From Linnemannia elongata (lineage: Eukaryota; Mortierellomycota; Mortierellomycetes; Mortierellales; Mortierellaceae), in contig JAXBDG010000002.1 in assembly GCA_036320915.1 (NCBI GenBank), positions 2,170,001 to 2,234,000 of the forward strand: a stretch of 64,000 nucleotides of DNA. Direction: 5' to 3'. This document shows positions 1-10,275 of this stretch, in pieces. Below the pieces are notes generated by a model. It was not told where the DNA came from, made no database searches, and worked only from the letters and a program-made list of their open reading frames with translations. Position numbers and translations under genes: made by a program. The stretch's first letter is position 1. The number at the start of each line of letters is the position of its first letter.

Positions 1-248
1 ACCGAGCAAACACAATCCGTATTCTGCGCCAGGCGCACCTGCGCATACCTGCGGATGACCCTTGCTGCCCTTCAGGGGCGGTTCAAGAGAAGACTAGGTA
101 TCTTCCGTCTCGAACTCCTTAACTATCATCGCTCCTCTTCTCTTCATAATATCCGTTCACCTCCAACCTGGGAAGGCTTCGATCACCACGCGGTCGGCAG
201 TATGTGTATCGTTCTGAACGCCAGGGCATCATCCGTCCTCGTGCTCCG

Positions 249-569
249 CTAGGAGTCGCCAGCACTCGCCTTCATTCGCCCAAGGTTTCCGCCCATATAT
301 TTGATGCCATTGAGACCTCGGCCATTCCTCTGAGGGGTTGTACTTCCGTCTCTCCATTCATCGGCTCTCTCGCATCGTGGTTTCCATATCTTCCCTTGGC
401 CCTCCTTCTCAATGAACCAGCAGAATAAGCGGCTGACTTGCTCAACAACGCTCTTTGGCATCTCCTCGAAGACTCTAGCCCACTCGGTTGCGAGGGTCTT
501 AGGTACGAGTCCTCTGAGTATGTGGCAAAACTGTCCACTTCTCATCGCCCATGTATCCCTTGTGGCCAT
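249..569 (-). pseudogene. Unidentified protein-like fragment, possibly the tail of a non-LTR retrotransposon
   Basis: The minus strand carries about 100 codons with natural-looking composition, including the segments LATEWARVFEEMPKSVVEQ and EKEGQGKIWKPRCERADEW. The reading appears to continue upstream in another frame near 500-650, so the gene is probably frameshifted. The IWKPRCE-type motif recalls the region after the RT in some fungal LINE proteins, but that is recollection and was not checked by alignment. No start codon or promoter is visible. It could be only a chance open frame. Confidence 0.22.
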
Positions 570-1059
570 CCTCCATGCTTGGCCATTGGATAATACTCCT
601 CAGCGCCGTTCTGCATGCTCTGACGCTCGCTGATACCCGCTCAATCTCCTTGGGCTTTGCTTCTCCTTCCTTTCTTTGTTGTAGTGTTTCGTGACAATCG
701 CCCCCCAGAAGTCGATACCCCCGAGTCTTTCCTTCTAAATCTCGTCGTGGGCCTCCTTGCTCTCTGGGCATAGCCATACGTCGTCATTGTCCTCTGTCAT
801 CGCATGTCACTGTCAACATTGATCTTTTTTGTACAGGTCTGTTCGTCGGGCGTGAAGGACGTCCATTTTCGGTAACATGAAGTGTATTTTCTCTATCCTT
901 TGTCTGCATAGTCGAGTGTCCTGCCGCGAGCTGAAGGAGCACCGCGAATGCTGGTAAGTGTTGCGTATCGAACTATTCCTGGCACCCAGTACGTCTGTAA
1001 GTTGACGTGATAATCTCGGCATTCCTGTATGCCTTGATCTTTGACTTTCCACAACTCCT
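570..1059. other. Intergenic DNA without a supported gene
   Basis: Both strands have only short open frames with no recognisable domain. Part of the minus strand at 500-780 may belong to the decayed fragment to its left. Nothing else can be supported. Confidence 0.4.
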
Positions 1060-1540
1060 TGACTTAGTCCCTTTCATGCTGTTCCTTGATATTGTCGCTT
1101 GGTGTTGACGCTTGATGTTGTCACCTGGCATTTTCGCTTGACCTATTTTCGATATCCCTTGAAGTTGGTATTGATCTTTGTATGATGTAATCCCTTGAAG
1201 GCTTCTCTTGATGCTATGCCTTGCTCTTTAGCTCTACACTTATTATTTTTCTGCCTACTTTCCACTTTTTCGTCCCCTTGGCCCTTCAGTCTCCCGTGGT
1301 CTGCTCCCGTTATTTTTTAGTAACTCTTGATCTTTTCAATCCTTTCTCTTCCTTCCTTACCCTCGAACTTTTGGCATTTTTGCTTTTCTCAGTATGCTCT
1401 TGATGCCTTTTGTCCTTCCTTCCTCTGCTTGCTCTCGGTCCTTTTTTTAAGCACCTTGTCTTCTCATTGTGCCCTTAGTTGTTGTTCTTTTCTGCATAAC
1501 TTCGCTAGCATGCTTTGATCTTTTGAATCCTTCCCCCCTA
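1060..1540 (+). promoter_or_regulatory. CTTGAT-rich upstream tract of the first secreted-protein gene
   Basis: This pyrimidine-rich stretch carries many diffuse copies of CTTGAT or close variants (CCTTGATATTG, GCTTGATGTTG, TCTTGATGC, TCTTGATCTTTT). The same kind of tract lies at 9830-10275, upstream of the second small secreted-protein gene. It may be an expanded promoter element or only decayed minisatellite DNA. No function is shown by the sequence. Confidence 0.35.
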
Positions 1541-2066
1541 CCCCGTCCCAGTTTGCCTAGACTTTTTTCAGTGTTCCTATTTGTGAGTACATAATCCTAT
1601 TATACTTACTGGTATCAAAAGGCGATCCAACATTGATGGATCAGAAAAGCAATGCTTGGCTGCTACGAACCAGTTATACCTGTGAACGAAGCATGAATTG
1701 GAGAAGTGACAGCTAGCAATGCAAAAGAGTAGTAAAATGGCTAAACTCTTCTTATCCCCTTCTCTATTAGCAACCACTTCTCATCGGCAATCTTTGTACT
1801 GCCAACATCTCACTCGTTTCTCAGCATTCAACGTTCCCTTTTTCATTATTCTTTTTCCATTCCCCCCCTCCTCTCATTTTTTTCCCGTTTTTTCTTATTC
1901 ATTCTCCTTGATTTTTTAGTCTGTCATTCCACGATCCCTCTACCCACCCCCTTTTCTTTTTATCAGTGTTCATGGTTTGCTTGTTGCTTCACCTTCAAAA
2001 GAGGCGCAAAGGAAAGGAACAAGAACAAAAGACTCTGTAAACGGAAAGAGTGGGATTTGCATCTAA

Positions 2067-2075
2067 TATATAAAG
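2067..2075 (+). promoter_or_regulatory. TATA box of the cysteine-rich secreted protein gene
   Basis: TATATAAAG is followed by a C/A-rich leader of about 170 bases and then a predicted 5'UTR intron. The arrangement matches the promoter of the gene at 10585, which has an identical TATATAAAG. Confidence 0.6.
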
Positions 2076-2248
2076 GGGCCGCCTCTTCAGATCTTGCCCA
2101 CTCCAAATTCACCCGATCCACCTTCAAGACTCCAGCCCTTCCAGCAAACTCAAGAAAGCAAGCACAGGACAACCTCTCAAGAACTCTCGCACAACCCTCC
2201 ACAAATATCCACAATATCCCAGGCTAAGGCTCTCTTCTTATTTGAACA

Positions 2249-2360
2249 GTAAGTCCCTGTAACTGCTGTCCCATGCTACGTACCCATGGTTTTGTAGAGT
2301 TGAATGGAAATTGACAGACAATTATTTTTCTCCTAAAAAACGGATCAAACCGTACAAAAG
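2249..2360 (+). other. Predicted 5'UTR intron
   Basis: A GTAAGT donor follows GAACA at 2249, and a CAAAAG acceptor ends at 2360, directly before the ATG at 2361. The 112-base length suits an early-diverging fungus. Splicing immediately before the start codon would leave a leader without upstream ATGs. Predicted from splice motifs only. Confidence 0.5.
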
Positions 2361-2702
2361 ATGACTCGTCAAGCCGCCGCCCGCAAGCTTTTTGTCTTGT
2401 ACTTGATTATACTCTTAGCAGTGATTAACATTGCCCACACGCAATGTCCAGACGGAAACTTTGTGAAGTGTTGTAGATCTAATGGGACGTTCCGATGTGC
2501 AGGTGCGGGGCCGGGTTGTGCGCCAGGAGAAACAAGTGTGAGCAACGGCCAGTCGTGCGGAGGAGGAGGTGGTGGTGGTAGTTGCAGCTGTAGGACTTGC
2601 AGCACCGATGGAGAATGCGCCACCGCGTGTGGTAACACTAATTATGCCTGTTACAATAGACAATGTCAGAGAGGCACGAACGACTGCGGTGGACCGGAAT
2701 GA
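2361..2702 (+). CDS. Small secreted cysteine-rich protein (113 aa)
   Basis: The protein starts with a basic stretch and a hydrophobic core (LFVLYLIILLAVINIA), a clear signal peptide probably cleaved near residue 27 before CPDG. The mature part is about 86 residues with 14 cysteines, including a CC pair, a seven-glycine run near the middle and a CSCRTC cluster. It therefore looks like a disulfide-stabilised extracellular protein. The ATG is chosen because it follows a good splice acceptor and a TATA box lies upstream. No specific family is recognised. Roles as a cell-wall protein, effector-like protein or antimicrobial peptide are all possible and unproven. Confidence 0.75.
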   Translation: MTRQAAARKLFVLYLIILLAVINIAHTQCPDGNFVKCCRSNGTFRCAGAGPGCAPGETSVSNGQSCGGGGGGGSCSCRTCSTDGECATACGNTNYACYNRQCQRGTNDCGGPE

Positions 2703-2759
2703 ACAACATTTTATCCACAGCCTCATCTCCCTTCCGTTAACTTCATCACGATTTTAGCC

Positions 2760-3060
2760 CCTAAGCACTGCTGGTGAGCAACCAATATCAATAAACAATC
2801 AGGTCATTTCAGCTCAATCGAGTATTTATTTCACAACAAAAGAAAAGAAAAAAGGAATTAATTGCACAACAAGCATTCCACGCATGTGCACTCAAACAAA
2901 CGATCCCGATTGATTATCCCACTTTCCTGCATAGATGGTACCTGAAATGAGATATCGAGTTTCTTGCATTATTTCTTGCAACCTCAGATCTTTATTTTAT
3001 CATGCTACCATGTTTATCATCACTATCAGATGAACGGTCCAAACTCCGGGACCCTCTATT
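2760..3060. other. Convergent 3' intergenic region
   Basis: AT-rich DNA lies between the secreted-protein gene and the convergent F-box gene. It contains AATAAA-like signals near 2790 (CAATAAACAATC) that could serve polyadenylation. No gene is seen. Confidence 0.4.
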
Positions 3061-3108
3061 TATTATGCTGTCCTTACTAGATACAGTCTTCGATTGCTGA
3101 AGCATTCC

Positions 3109-4284
3109 TTACTCTTCCTCCTCAGACTCTTCATCCTCATAATAAGGAATGTACTGCGAGCACTTGATAACGGCCTTGGGCCAATTCCGAGAGACCCACT
3201 TTTGCTCAGCACGCTTATGAAGACCAATCTCCGCATCGTAAAACACAACAAGCTCCAGATCCTTAAGGCCCTTCAATACATCCAGCCCGCTCTCCAGTGT
3301 CATCGCCAGACATCCATATTGTCGGTAGATATCGACTCTTGGTGGAGGGCCCCAATAGGCAGGCCTGACGACATAAGACCGCAACGTGAGCTCCCGCAGT
3401 TTGGTGAGTTTCCCGAGCTTTGTATAGACTTGATGATGGACTTCCAGGCTCTCTTCGACGGTCCCTGTACGGAAATACTTGTTTGCGGGCTGGATGTCCG
3501 GTCGGGGTATCCCCTTGATCCCGCAGCCAAAGACTTCTAGATTTTTGCAGACCCACTGTGAATTGACAATCTCCTGCGCGGTCAGACTACCACCTCGCAT
3601 TTCCACGCGGTTGGTCCCGATGTAGAATACTCTGAGGTTAGGTAGGGAACACAGCATCCGGTTGATCTCTCTCTCGTAACAGGCGTAATTCCCGTCCAGC
3701 AGAAAAACCCTCAGGGTGGCCGCATGTCTGATCAGTGCATCAACCGCCAAATCCCGAAAGTCCAGATAAGAGCCAGCAAGAGCAGTCGTTTCGCGGGGAC
3801 TGTAGATAAACTCCTTCAGACCAGCAGTACACCGGTCAAGAAAGTCGACTACATCTTCCTCGACTTCGCCGTCATACATGCCATCGATACAGACGGACGT
3901 CAATTGAGGGAAGGTGGGTGGGCCATTTTCCAGAATCATCCTCATGGATATGGAGTCGGTTTGTAGGCGAAGGGATTGAATGTGATGGCCGTGTTTCTTT
4001 AGTGCTCCTCTCCTGATACATCCTATGAATTTGTCCTCCCATGTCTGGCTCTCACTCCCTACTTCCTGCTCTTCCTCTTCTTGCTGCTTCTCTTCTTTGG
4101 CGTTCGAGGAACCTTGCACTCCAGTGACCGAGTAATCCTCAACGTGCTTCCAGAGAATGGGATTGAATATCCTGTTCCACGCTTGACAGACGCGGGTGGA
4201 GAGAGCCAGTTCGTGGTGGGTGAGAAGGGTGGTGATCATCTCGTGCATCTCGAGGGGAAGGTCGGTGATGGTAGTCTTGTCCAT
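3109..4284 (-). CDS. F-box protein with leucine-rich C-terminal region, divergent paralogue (391 aa)
   Basis: Residues about 7-50 form an F-box (LPLEMHEMITTLLTHHEL, WNRIF, ILWKHV). In known systems this binds Skp1 in an SCF ubiquitin ligase while the rest recruits a substrate. An acidic Glu-rich segment follows at about 62-80. Irregular leucine-rich stretches then run to the end (FPQLTSVCIDG, KLTKLRELTLRSY, LDVLKGLKDLELV), and the tail is acidic (EDEESEEEE). It is one of two full-length F-box genes here. It is clearly more distant from the copies at 11.9, 36.7, 53.4 and 61.0 kb than they are from one another. The start is the ATG aligned with the MDRTS start of the other copies. The substrate is unknown. 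Confidence 0.8.
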   Translation of the reverse strand: MDKTTITDLPLEMHEMITTLLTHHELALSTRVCQAWNRIFNPILWKHVEDYSVTGVQGSSNAKEEKQQEEEEQEVGSESQTWEDKFIGCIRRGALKKHGHHIQSLRLQTDSISMRMILENGPPTFPQLTSVCIDGMYDGEVEEDVVDFLDRCTAGLKEFIYSPRETTALAGSYLDFRDLAVDALIRHAATLRVFLLDGNYACYEREINRMLCSLPNLRVFYIGTNRVEMRGGSLTAQEIVNSQWVCKNLEVFGCGIKGIPRPDIQPANKYFRTGTVEESLEVHHQVYTKLGKLTKLRELTLRSYVVRPAYWGPPPRVDIYRQYGCLAMTLESGLDVLKGLKDLELVVFYDAEIGLHKRAEQKWVSRNWPKAVIKCSQYIPYYEDEESEEEE

Positions 4285-4529
4285 GGTTGATGTTGGTTAG
4301 AAGATGTTGAGTACAAGGAGATTGCTGTTGAAGCGAGGTGAGAAAGCGAATGGACAGTTTGCGAAATGAAGACCCTTGAAGAAACAAGGTTCAGTCCTTG
4401 TAAACCTTTTTCTCGTCCACAAGGATAATCCATGTAGAAAAAAACTACGTACAATAAAATTTACGTACGTATCACATATCTAGTCGTCTGTTTTTTGCAC
4501 TCTTAGGTGGTATCATCACTTAGTCAGAC

Positions 4530-4754
4530 ATGGACGTCGACATCGAGTTGCATGAACCCTACCAAGACGACGGGGACACGACGGATGAGGAAGGTGTCGG
4601 TATGGAGCCTGGCGCATACAATGAAGCCGCGAATAGCGATGATGATGTGCTCATTCTTTTCGCCAACATTCATTCATGCATTACAGACGCTAATCCATCT
4701 ATTGGCCGCTTCGAGGTGAACCCGCCTTCTCTGGAGGAATGTCTTCGCAACTAA
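4530..4754 (+). CDS. Unidentified acidic ORF (74 aa)
   Basis: The acidic N-terminus (MDVDIELHEPYQDDGDTTDE) is followed by a segment conserved in the other X copies (SCITDANPSIGRF here, SCITETNPSAGRF at 38290). Conservation across copies suggests former coding function, but the N-termini differ between copies. It may be one exon of a larger gene. No domain is recognised. Confidence 0.3.
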   Translation: MDVDIELHEPYQDDGDTTDEEGVGMEPGAYNEAANSDDDVLILFANIHSCITDANPSIGRFEVNPPSLEECLRN

Positions 4755-4779
4755 ACTTAACTGTTTAAAAGATAAATAA

Positions 4780-5268
4780 CTAAAGATATGTTTGGTTCCT
4801 TCTTAGTACATATGTTGGTAATAGGTTTAAACATTCTGGTTGCCTTAAGCAGGGCCTCGGAGGCTTCGGCTTGCACAGAATCTTGCGTCGCTTTCGACTG
4901 CGTCGTTGTTTAACCGGGACATCCACTGCACCACCAAATTCGACGCCAGAAAGAACAACTGGATCTTGGAACTCCTCAGAGAGAACTCGACGATCTACTC
5001 TCACTGTATGTGGGTTCTCCTCGGTGGCTTGATCACGGATATCAATGCTTGCTGCCCACAGTGCGTCTCTCGCGAATGCAAGGTTGGCCTCAGATTCTTG
5101 ACGCTTATTCTCCTTAGTGGTGATATCATCCTCGCAAGAGATGATTTTTTTCGATCGTGGTAAGCTATTCTGCATTTTGAAGATCACTACTTCCCAAACC
5201 TGCAATGGAAAAAAGACTTTTGAGAAATGGCCAATATTTTCTGATATAGGACGTGTCTCTATCGCCAC
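4780..5268 (-). CDS. Unidentified ORF of segment X (162 aa)
   Basis: The protein has a helical, charged middle (KENKRQESEANLAFARDAL) and a basic stretch (KQRRSRKRRK). The copy at 13838-14263 is similar at both ends (QVWEVVIF, NSLPRSKK) but reads a shifted frame in the middle. The third copy has lost the long frame. A family is not recognised. It could be a real short gene or the decayed exon of a longer one. Confidence 0.35.
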   Translation of the reverse strand: MAIETRPISENIGHFSKVFFPLQVWEVVIFKMQNSLPRSKKIISCEDDITTKENKRQESEANLAFARDALWAASIDIRDQATEENPHTVRVDRRVLSEEFQDPVVLSGVEFGGAVDVPVKQRRSRKRRKILCKPKPPRPCLRQPECLNLLPTYVLRRNQTYL

Positions 5269-5289
5269 AACGCCAGTTCGTTCAACATC

Positions 5290-6000
5290 ACCCAGCTAGG
5301 GGAGGCTTTTTGGGACCGAATGTCGTGGTCCTTGATCATGGAGCAGTTGGATGATATTGATGAGGCATTTATGATCGACGGCGAAAAGTCTGGTCTTGGC
5401 TCAACACGGCGCAGGAACTCTGGTCGTGCTTTGAACAACGACGGCTATGTCGAACGGAAGCGCATTGGAAGGAAGATGGACTTGGTAGCTCGCGATATCA
5501 CCCGCCCACTTGACTAGATGAAAATGGAGAGACAGATATCCTTCGATCCTCAGTCGTCCGAATTTTTGCATAAGTATGGCATTGGCCTTTTGAGGGAGAC
5601 ATGCACGTTGAGAAGAACAGAATCCAGGAAAAGGACGATTCTAGTTTTAAAATCCGTACTCAAGTTCTTCGAACTCTATGGCGGTGGTAAGAGCTTCGCA
5701 CTAATGTCATATTTTGATTCTTGTGGATTTTTTGGGTTGGAGATTAGTCCTGTGTATGTATTATTCTTCTAGACCCCGGATAGAAATCCTTTGAGCTGCG
5801 CCCTGGACTGAGCAACTACATGCTCCTGATGAAGGACCACGGACGTTTCAGTCTCACACCAACGACGGTCGATATCCGTCCCTTTGTGAAGGACTCGTGC
5901 GTTTTTTACAAGTATGAGTAAGCTTTTGCGACTTGCCTTGGTTATATCACCCAGTCATGTCAAAGCACAGGCGACCGTAGTTAATGACTCTGCTGTTCAC
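5290..6000 (+). pseudogene. Broken X-segment gene, copy A
   Basis: The frame MEQLDDIDEAFMIDGEKSG continues to IGRKMDLVARD and is stopped by TAG at 5515-5517, where copies at 14311 and 43103 read TGG (Trp). Beyond the stop the same frame continues with FDPQSSEFL and YGGGKSFA. A possible intron (about 5750-5770) then leads to a C-terminal exon resembling LSNYMLLMKDHGRFSL. The GRKMDLV...E pattern is reminiscent of PD-(D/E)XK nuclease-like proteins that are abundant in these fungi, but that is a weak inference. Treat as an inactive copy. Confidence 0.45.
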
Positions 6001-6604
6001 AGGTCTAGATGTCTATATAAGAGACGACCATGAGGGCCGTCGAATGTGTCTGATTATCAGGATCTTTGGTCTTCCGACGAAGACGATGACGAGTTATTTT
6101 ATCGATTCAGGCATTCATGTTGCCTCTTCTCCGCTGGGTCACAGTCCTTTTCCACATTTGTACTCGGACCTACCACTAACAGTGACCATGAAGAGTTTGA
6201 ATAAATGAATATCATGGCCTTTCGCTCTCTTATGGGATAACACTGCTCTGAACATGGAGGGTTCGGAAAAATGCATACTGCTTTTTGTTATGGTTTATTA
6301 TGTTAAGAGAGAGAAAAAAAGATAGTGTATGCAAAGAGCAGGGAACAGAAAGGAGGATGAGTTGTTGCAAACTTAAGCACAACACAGTGGGACAGGTCGT
6401 CGATATATGCTGGGAACCAGGTGAACCTAAAAGGGTTAACACAGGGCCTGGAACGTTGAATGAGAACTGAAGATAAGTGATAGAAATCAAGGATAACGCG
6501 AAAGTGCATAGGGACAAAACGGTAAAAGGCCTAAGGTTTTTTGACAGAATGGTTCTAGGCAAGTAGTCCTTTACATGTTCTGGCCTAGGCCAATAGGCCT
6601 GCAC

Positions 6605-7060
6605 TTAGCCCGAGAAATTGAACACCCTCGTCATCTCTTGATTCGACCTGCCTTCGAGCCCTGCGGAAGTGAGGCGTGAGAACTTCACAGGATAACAATC
6701 CAGGAACGCAATTTGCTTTGACATGAACGCAGTCTGACGGAGTGGACTAGATGTCTCTTGGCTCGAATTTCGCAAATTCGCTCTCACAGTCCTTTTCTCG
6801 CGCTTCAGTTCCGGTGCAAGTCGACGTGTCGCCAGAGATATGAGTGGAATAACGTTCTCCAGCTTGACTGACATGAACACAGACACATAGGTTGTGTTGG
6901 TTGAGAAAAAGATGTAATCATCTCCTGAACCTCTGAGGGTGAGCGCTGAATGGTACCGTTCGCCTTGGTGCTTATCCTTGTCCCATTGTAATCGAGGTTC
7001 TGATGATTCTGTGTATAATGGTGTTGAGGTTTATGAGCGATATTCACAAACGTCAAAGGA
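6605..7060 (-). pseudogene. F-box family 2 relic, copy A
   Basis: On the minus strand SPSEVQEMITSF is followed in frame by SSWRTLFHSYLWRHVDLH, the start and end of an F-box. A later, frame-shifted part gives PVKFSRLTSAGLEGRS, matching the FPRLTS element of F-box/LRR proteins. The same relic occurs at 15660-16190 and 44470-45012. Frames are broken in all three, so no full protein is made. The family differs from the F-box genes at 3109 and 53386. Confidence 0.5.
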
Positions 7061-7564
7061 TATTAAAAAAGCGGCAGACAATTTTAGTTGATTCTTCCAC
7101 AGTGGAGCCCTGTGCAAACATTGCCCATCCGTCCATATCATCAATTTTTCTTAGTCATTCTATCTCAAACACATTTATGAAGAGCTGCTAGCAATAGCGT
7201 TCGGTTCTTTCCTACTACTACGCCTTCTCTTGTGTTTGACTATCGTATTTGCATTTCACCCAGTGATGTCCGTTCGAGCAGCAAGAGGAGTTAAAAAAGA
7301 GTTGCTGTTGACGACCGTTCAAAACTTATATTTTTCTGACACTTCCCTCAGTGAGACAAACAAAGTGATAGATGATGACGGTGGGATGGGGATCGACTTT
7401 CTATTGACCGTTGATCATTCCTCGCAAGAAAGAGAGAGGCACCATTATACTTGGAGGGTCTCAACTACAACGAATTGTCCTTCTGTTTTTAATACCACCG
7501 CTCTCCCTCCTTCTCTCTCTCTGCCCCCCTTTCTTCCCTCACTTTTTGAACAAGCAGTGATCCT

Positions 7565-7700
7565 TTTCTTTTGCCCATGCGTAAAGACGGATATAAACCG
7601 GCTGTCGTTAAAGTTTGGCCTTGTGCTCATCAATAGTAAGGGCAAATGCCAGCCTGATGGGAAATTGAAGTCGAGTGAACTTGAGGGGTGTTGAACCGTC
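7565..7700 (-). pseudogene. Decayed Pif1/Helitron helicase C-terminus, copy A
   Basis: The minus strand reads fragments (FNFPSGWHLPL, DSRFISVFTHGQKK) that align with a better preserved copy at 25243-25563. That copy shows the Pif1 pattern R-x-QFPIR-x-AFA...FTHG-x-LYV. Several frame breaks make it non-functional. The surrounding 7590-8480 is duplicated at 25310-25920. Confidence 0.4.
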
Positions 7701-8480
7701 GTCATTTGTAGTAGGAGAAATGCGGGGATTGGTGCGGATTGGATGAGCGATGATTTTTGCAGAAGGACGCTATTGAAAACTTCTCTACTCAGTAACACTT
7801 TGGCCTTGGCTAGGACAAAGCACTGCTTTAACTACATGCAGCGCAGTGTAACAAGGTGGTTTCAGGCGACTAGATATGATCTGGCTGTATGAAGGTACTT
7901 GTTTATCATAATAAAATGGGTGAGTTATGAACTACTTGACTAGCTAGGCGTGTTGGTGTGCTATGTATCGACGGATAGGACTATGGTTGGTTTCCTAGAG
8001 GGTTCCGCGTTTGCTTTGTCAGTAACGCCGTTTGGGTTGTTGAGGTGTCTAGAAAGTTGGTGTTGTCATAGTGTTAGCGGTTTAAGGTTGGTGGCGTTGG
8101 AAGGTTCTAGAGTTGGTGGCGTCATATTAGGGTGAAGCTCTGAAACGCAGCCAGTTTGCTGTCCTTGCAGCCCTCTCTCGGTCTCGTGGTAGACAGTATC
8201 AGGCATAGGGTGATATCGACGTGTCGTTGTGAAATAAGAAAGGATCCGTATCAAATCAAGAATGATTTCCCTTTGTTATAGATGTTGTTTTCTGGGCAAT
8301 GAATGAAGGTAGAAATTACTTTTCACAACTGACAACAGAGTGAGAAAACAAGAGAAAAACGAAAAAGTATTTGTGCTACCAAAGGTGAAAGGAGGGAAGG
8401 AGAGAAAAGTGAAGACAGAGGCAAGCAAAGAAAAGGGTGGTGCTACGTAACAGAATGAGAAACGAAATAGAGATGACGAT
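7590..8480. repeat. Dispersed repeat shared with 25310-25920
   Basis: Long stretches match the region downstream of NACHT gene 1, for example GGGAAATTGAAGTCGAGTGA and GAAAAAGTATTTGTGCTACC, with insertions and deletions. The left part carries the Pif1-like helicase relic. This is probably an old autonomous Helitron fragment or a segment duplicated with one. Confidence 0.6.
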
Positions 8481-8614
8481 GCTCATCGAACAGTTATGCT
8501 GAAGTGACCTCTTCATTGCGCCTATAGCTACGTTTCTCTACAAAATAGGCTGTACCATTGCTTGCACAGCATTAAGATCGGGGCAGTACTCAAATTTTAG
8601 ACAACTGCTCTTTC

Positions 8615-8645
<31 letters not shown>

Positions 8646-9146
8646 TTTTAGGATACGACATTTTGCAGTCTCATATATGCATGTTTTTGCTCTCCCCAGT
8701 CGCCCTGTACAGTCCTCCTTTCTACACCATGTAAATATTATTTACTTGTACTTTCATAACTCTGGCATGATGGTACTGCGGTACTAGTGAGGCATGTCTA
8801 AGTGTAACTCATTTTCCAGAAGCATCAAAATTTGGTCCAAAGCTATGGACAATTGTTCATATCCAGTCTGATTGTTCTTAGCGGTCAGTTACCTACCCAT
8901 GCTGTCCGTTTCGCCATTTTTACCTGAATAATTACTGTCCCTTCGCGCAAATCAAGCTACATCCAGTCTCCGGTACTTTCACCAACTAGGGTGGCGCCAA
9001 CATCACGCTTCATCTGGTATTTGATATGCACAATCATTCTCTTCCTGTTTAATGACTGTTTTTACACTTGCAATTGTAGATGTTGACAAGACAAGCCATT
9101 AACATACCAAGAGGAAGTAATAAATAAGTAGATCTCTCTTCCTCCC
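8480..9146. other. AT-rich intergenic DNA with a 28-base poly-T run
   Basis: A T28 run lies at 8622-8649. No open frame with recognisable content is present on either strand. A similar T32 run lies near 24866, also close to the 7590/25310 repeat. Confidence 0.5.
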
Positions 9147-9347
9147 TTACGGAGTTTTATTTTTATTTTTATATCTTCTCTTGTCTTCCAGTCTCTCAGG
9201 GCAAGTAACCCCGTTGTGGCCAGCTTGATTACAGTAACGACAAGTGGAGGCTCGCTTTGCTCGCCTATTCGGTTCCTCTTCCTTCTTTAATGAGCCCCTA
9301 TCACTCTTTTTTTCGCATTCTGTCTTTGCTCTTTTTTGATGCACCAT
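9147..9347 (-). CDS. Zinc-knuckle ORF (66 aa), probable transposase or Gag tail
   Basis: A Lys/Arg/Glu-rich N-terminus precedes a CCHC zinc knuckle of the form C-x2-C-x4-H-x4-C (CRYCNQAGHNGVTC) and a basic tail. Isolated knuckles of this type usually end MULE-like transposases or retroelement proteins. No upstream partner domain was recognised, so this is probably the surviving end of a transposon gene. It could also be a small real nucleic-acid binding protein. Confidence 0.4.
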   Translation of the reverse strand: MVHQKRAKTECEKKSDRGSLKKEEEPNRRAKRASTCRYCNQAGHNGVTCPERLEDKRRYKNKNKTP

Positions 9348-9359
9348 TGTACTCTAGAT

Positions 9360-9830
9360 ATGCATGTCATGCTTTCCTATGTTTCCAGATAGGCGAATCA
9401 TGATATTGTCGATATTACCGATATCGTCAATATTGTCCTATTTATGTCCAGCCAGAGACGATCAGGGAATGGGTGTGAATATGTATCCTGTTTTTTTAAA
9501 TCGCCCCTATGGCTCTTTCTTCCACATTATCATAGTGTGTTTTGAGGTGGAGGAAAGTTGGTTAGTATCCCTTTTGAATTCCATTTTTGCCAATCCAAGC
9601 AATAGATACAAAGTTGGCCAAGGGTCATAGACGAAATCGTATTTCTAATCCACATGCACTGAAAGTTCACTAAATCGTTTCTGAGGAATCACATTGGCGT
9701 ATTCCCTCTACTTTGATGATTTATTGTTAGAATTCGCGAAGATGGAGTTCAAAAGGGATAGGTGTCACGTAACAGCTCCTAGCGTGCGTTACGATCATGT
9801 GATGCTGCCAGTCTTTCTATCATTTCCAGC
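9360..9830. other. Intergenic DNA without a supported gene
   Basis: Only short unconvincing frames occur. A short CGATAT(TT)ACCGATATCGTC palindromic stretch lies near 9405-9430. Nothing else can be supported. Confidence 0.35.
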
Positions 9831-10275
9831 ATCCCTTGATCTTTTTTCAGCACCCATTTCTTTTTCTAGGATCCCTTTCTTTTTTAGCTCCCCAGCATCC
9901 CTTGATCTTTTCCCAGTATGCCTTGATGCTGTCCCTTGATTTTTATGCATTGACGTTGCCCTTTGATTGTTATGCCTTGATGTTGTCGCTTGATGTTGTG
10001 CCTTGATGGTGCTCGTCATCCCTCCTTTCTCAGCATGCCCTTGATTCTTCAGTGTCCTTCCTTTTCTGAGTATACCCTTGATCTTTGAACGGCCCACCTA
10101 CTTTTTCTTGTGCATCCCCTGCTCTTTCGGATGTGGTTTCCCTATTCTCTCTTATTTTTTCTCACAGCTTGCCCTTGATCCTTTTGGAAACCCTTCTCTC
10201 TCAGCATAATTTTCATCTTTCAGTGTCCCTCCTATTGCGTAGTACCCTTGATCTTTCACATTCCCTGATTCAAAT
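9830..10275 (+). promoter_or_regulatory. CTTGAT-rich upstream tract of the second secreted-protein gene
   Basis: More than ten copies of (C)CCTTGAT followed by T/C-rich or G-rich spacers (CCCTTGATCTTTT, GCCTTGATGTTG) occur in about 440 bases, directly upstream of the TATA box at 10363. It resembles the tract at 1060-1540 upstream of the other secreted-protein gene. Confidence 0.4.

Larger units (their letters stand above)
4480..6240. repeat. Segment X, copy A of a locally duplicated block
   Basis: This segment is repeated at 13500-15270 and, split by a retrotransposon, at 38040-38346 plus 42630-44090. The three share long near-identical stretches, such as the blocks around CAGTTGGATGATATTGATGA and CTATGGCGGTGGTAAGAG. 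All lie just beyond an F-box gene and belong to the duplicated cassette. Copy A contains the ORFs at 4530, 4780 and 5320 described below. Confidence 0.75.

Noticed and set aside
7230..7694. 154-codon + strand frame in the spacer
   Set aside because: The frame is not conserved at 16293 and 45117 despite high DNA similarity, and the minus strand of the same area holds the helicase relic.
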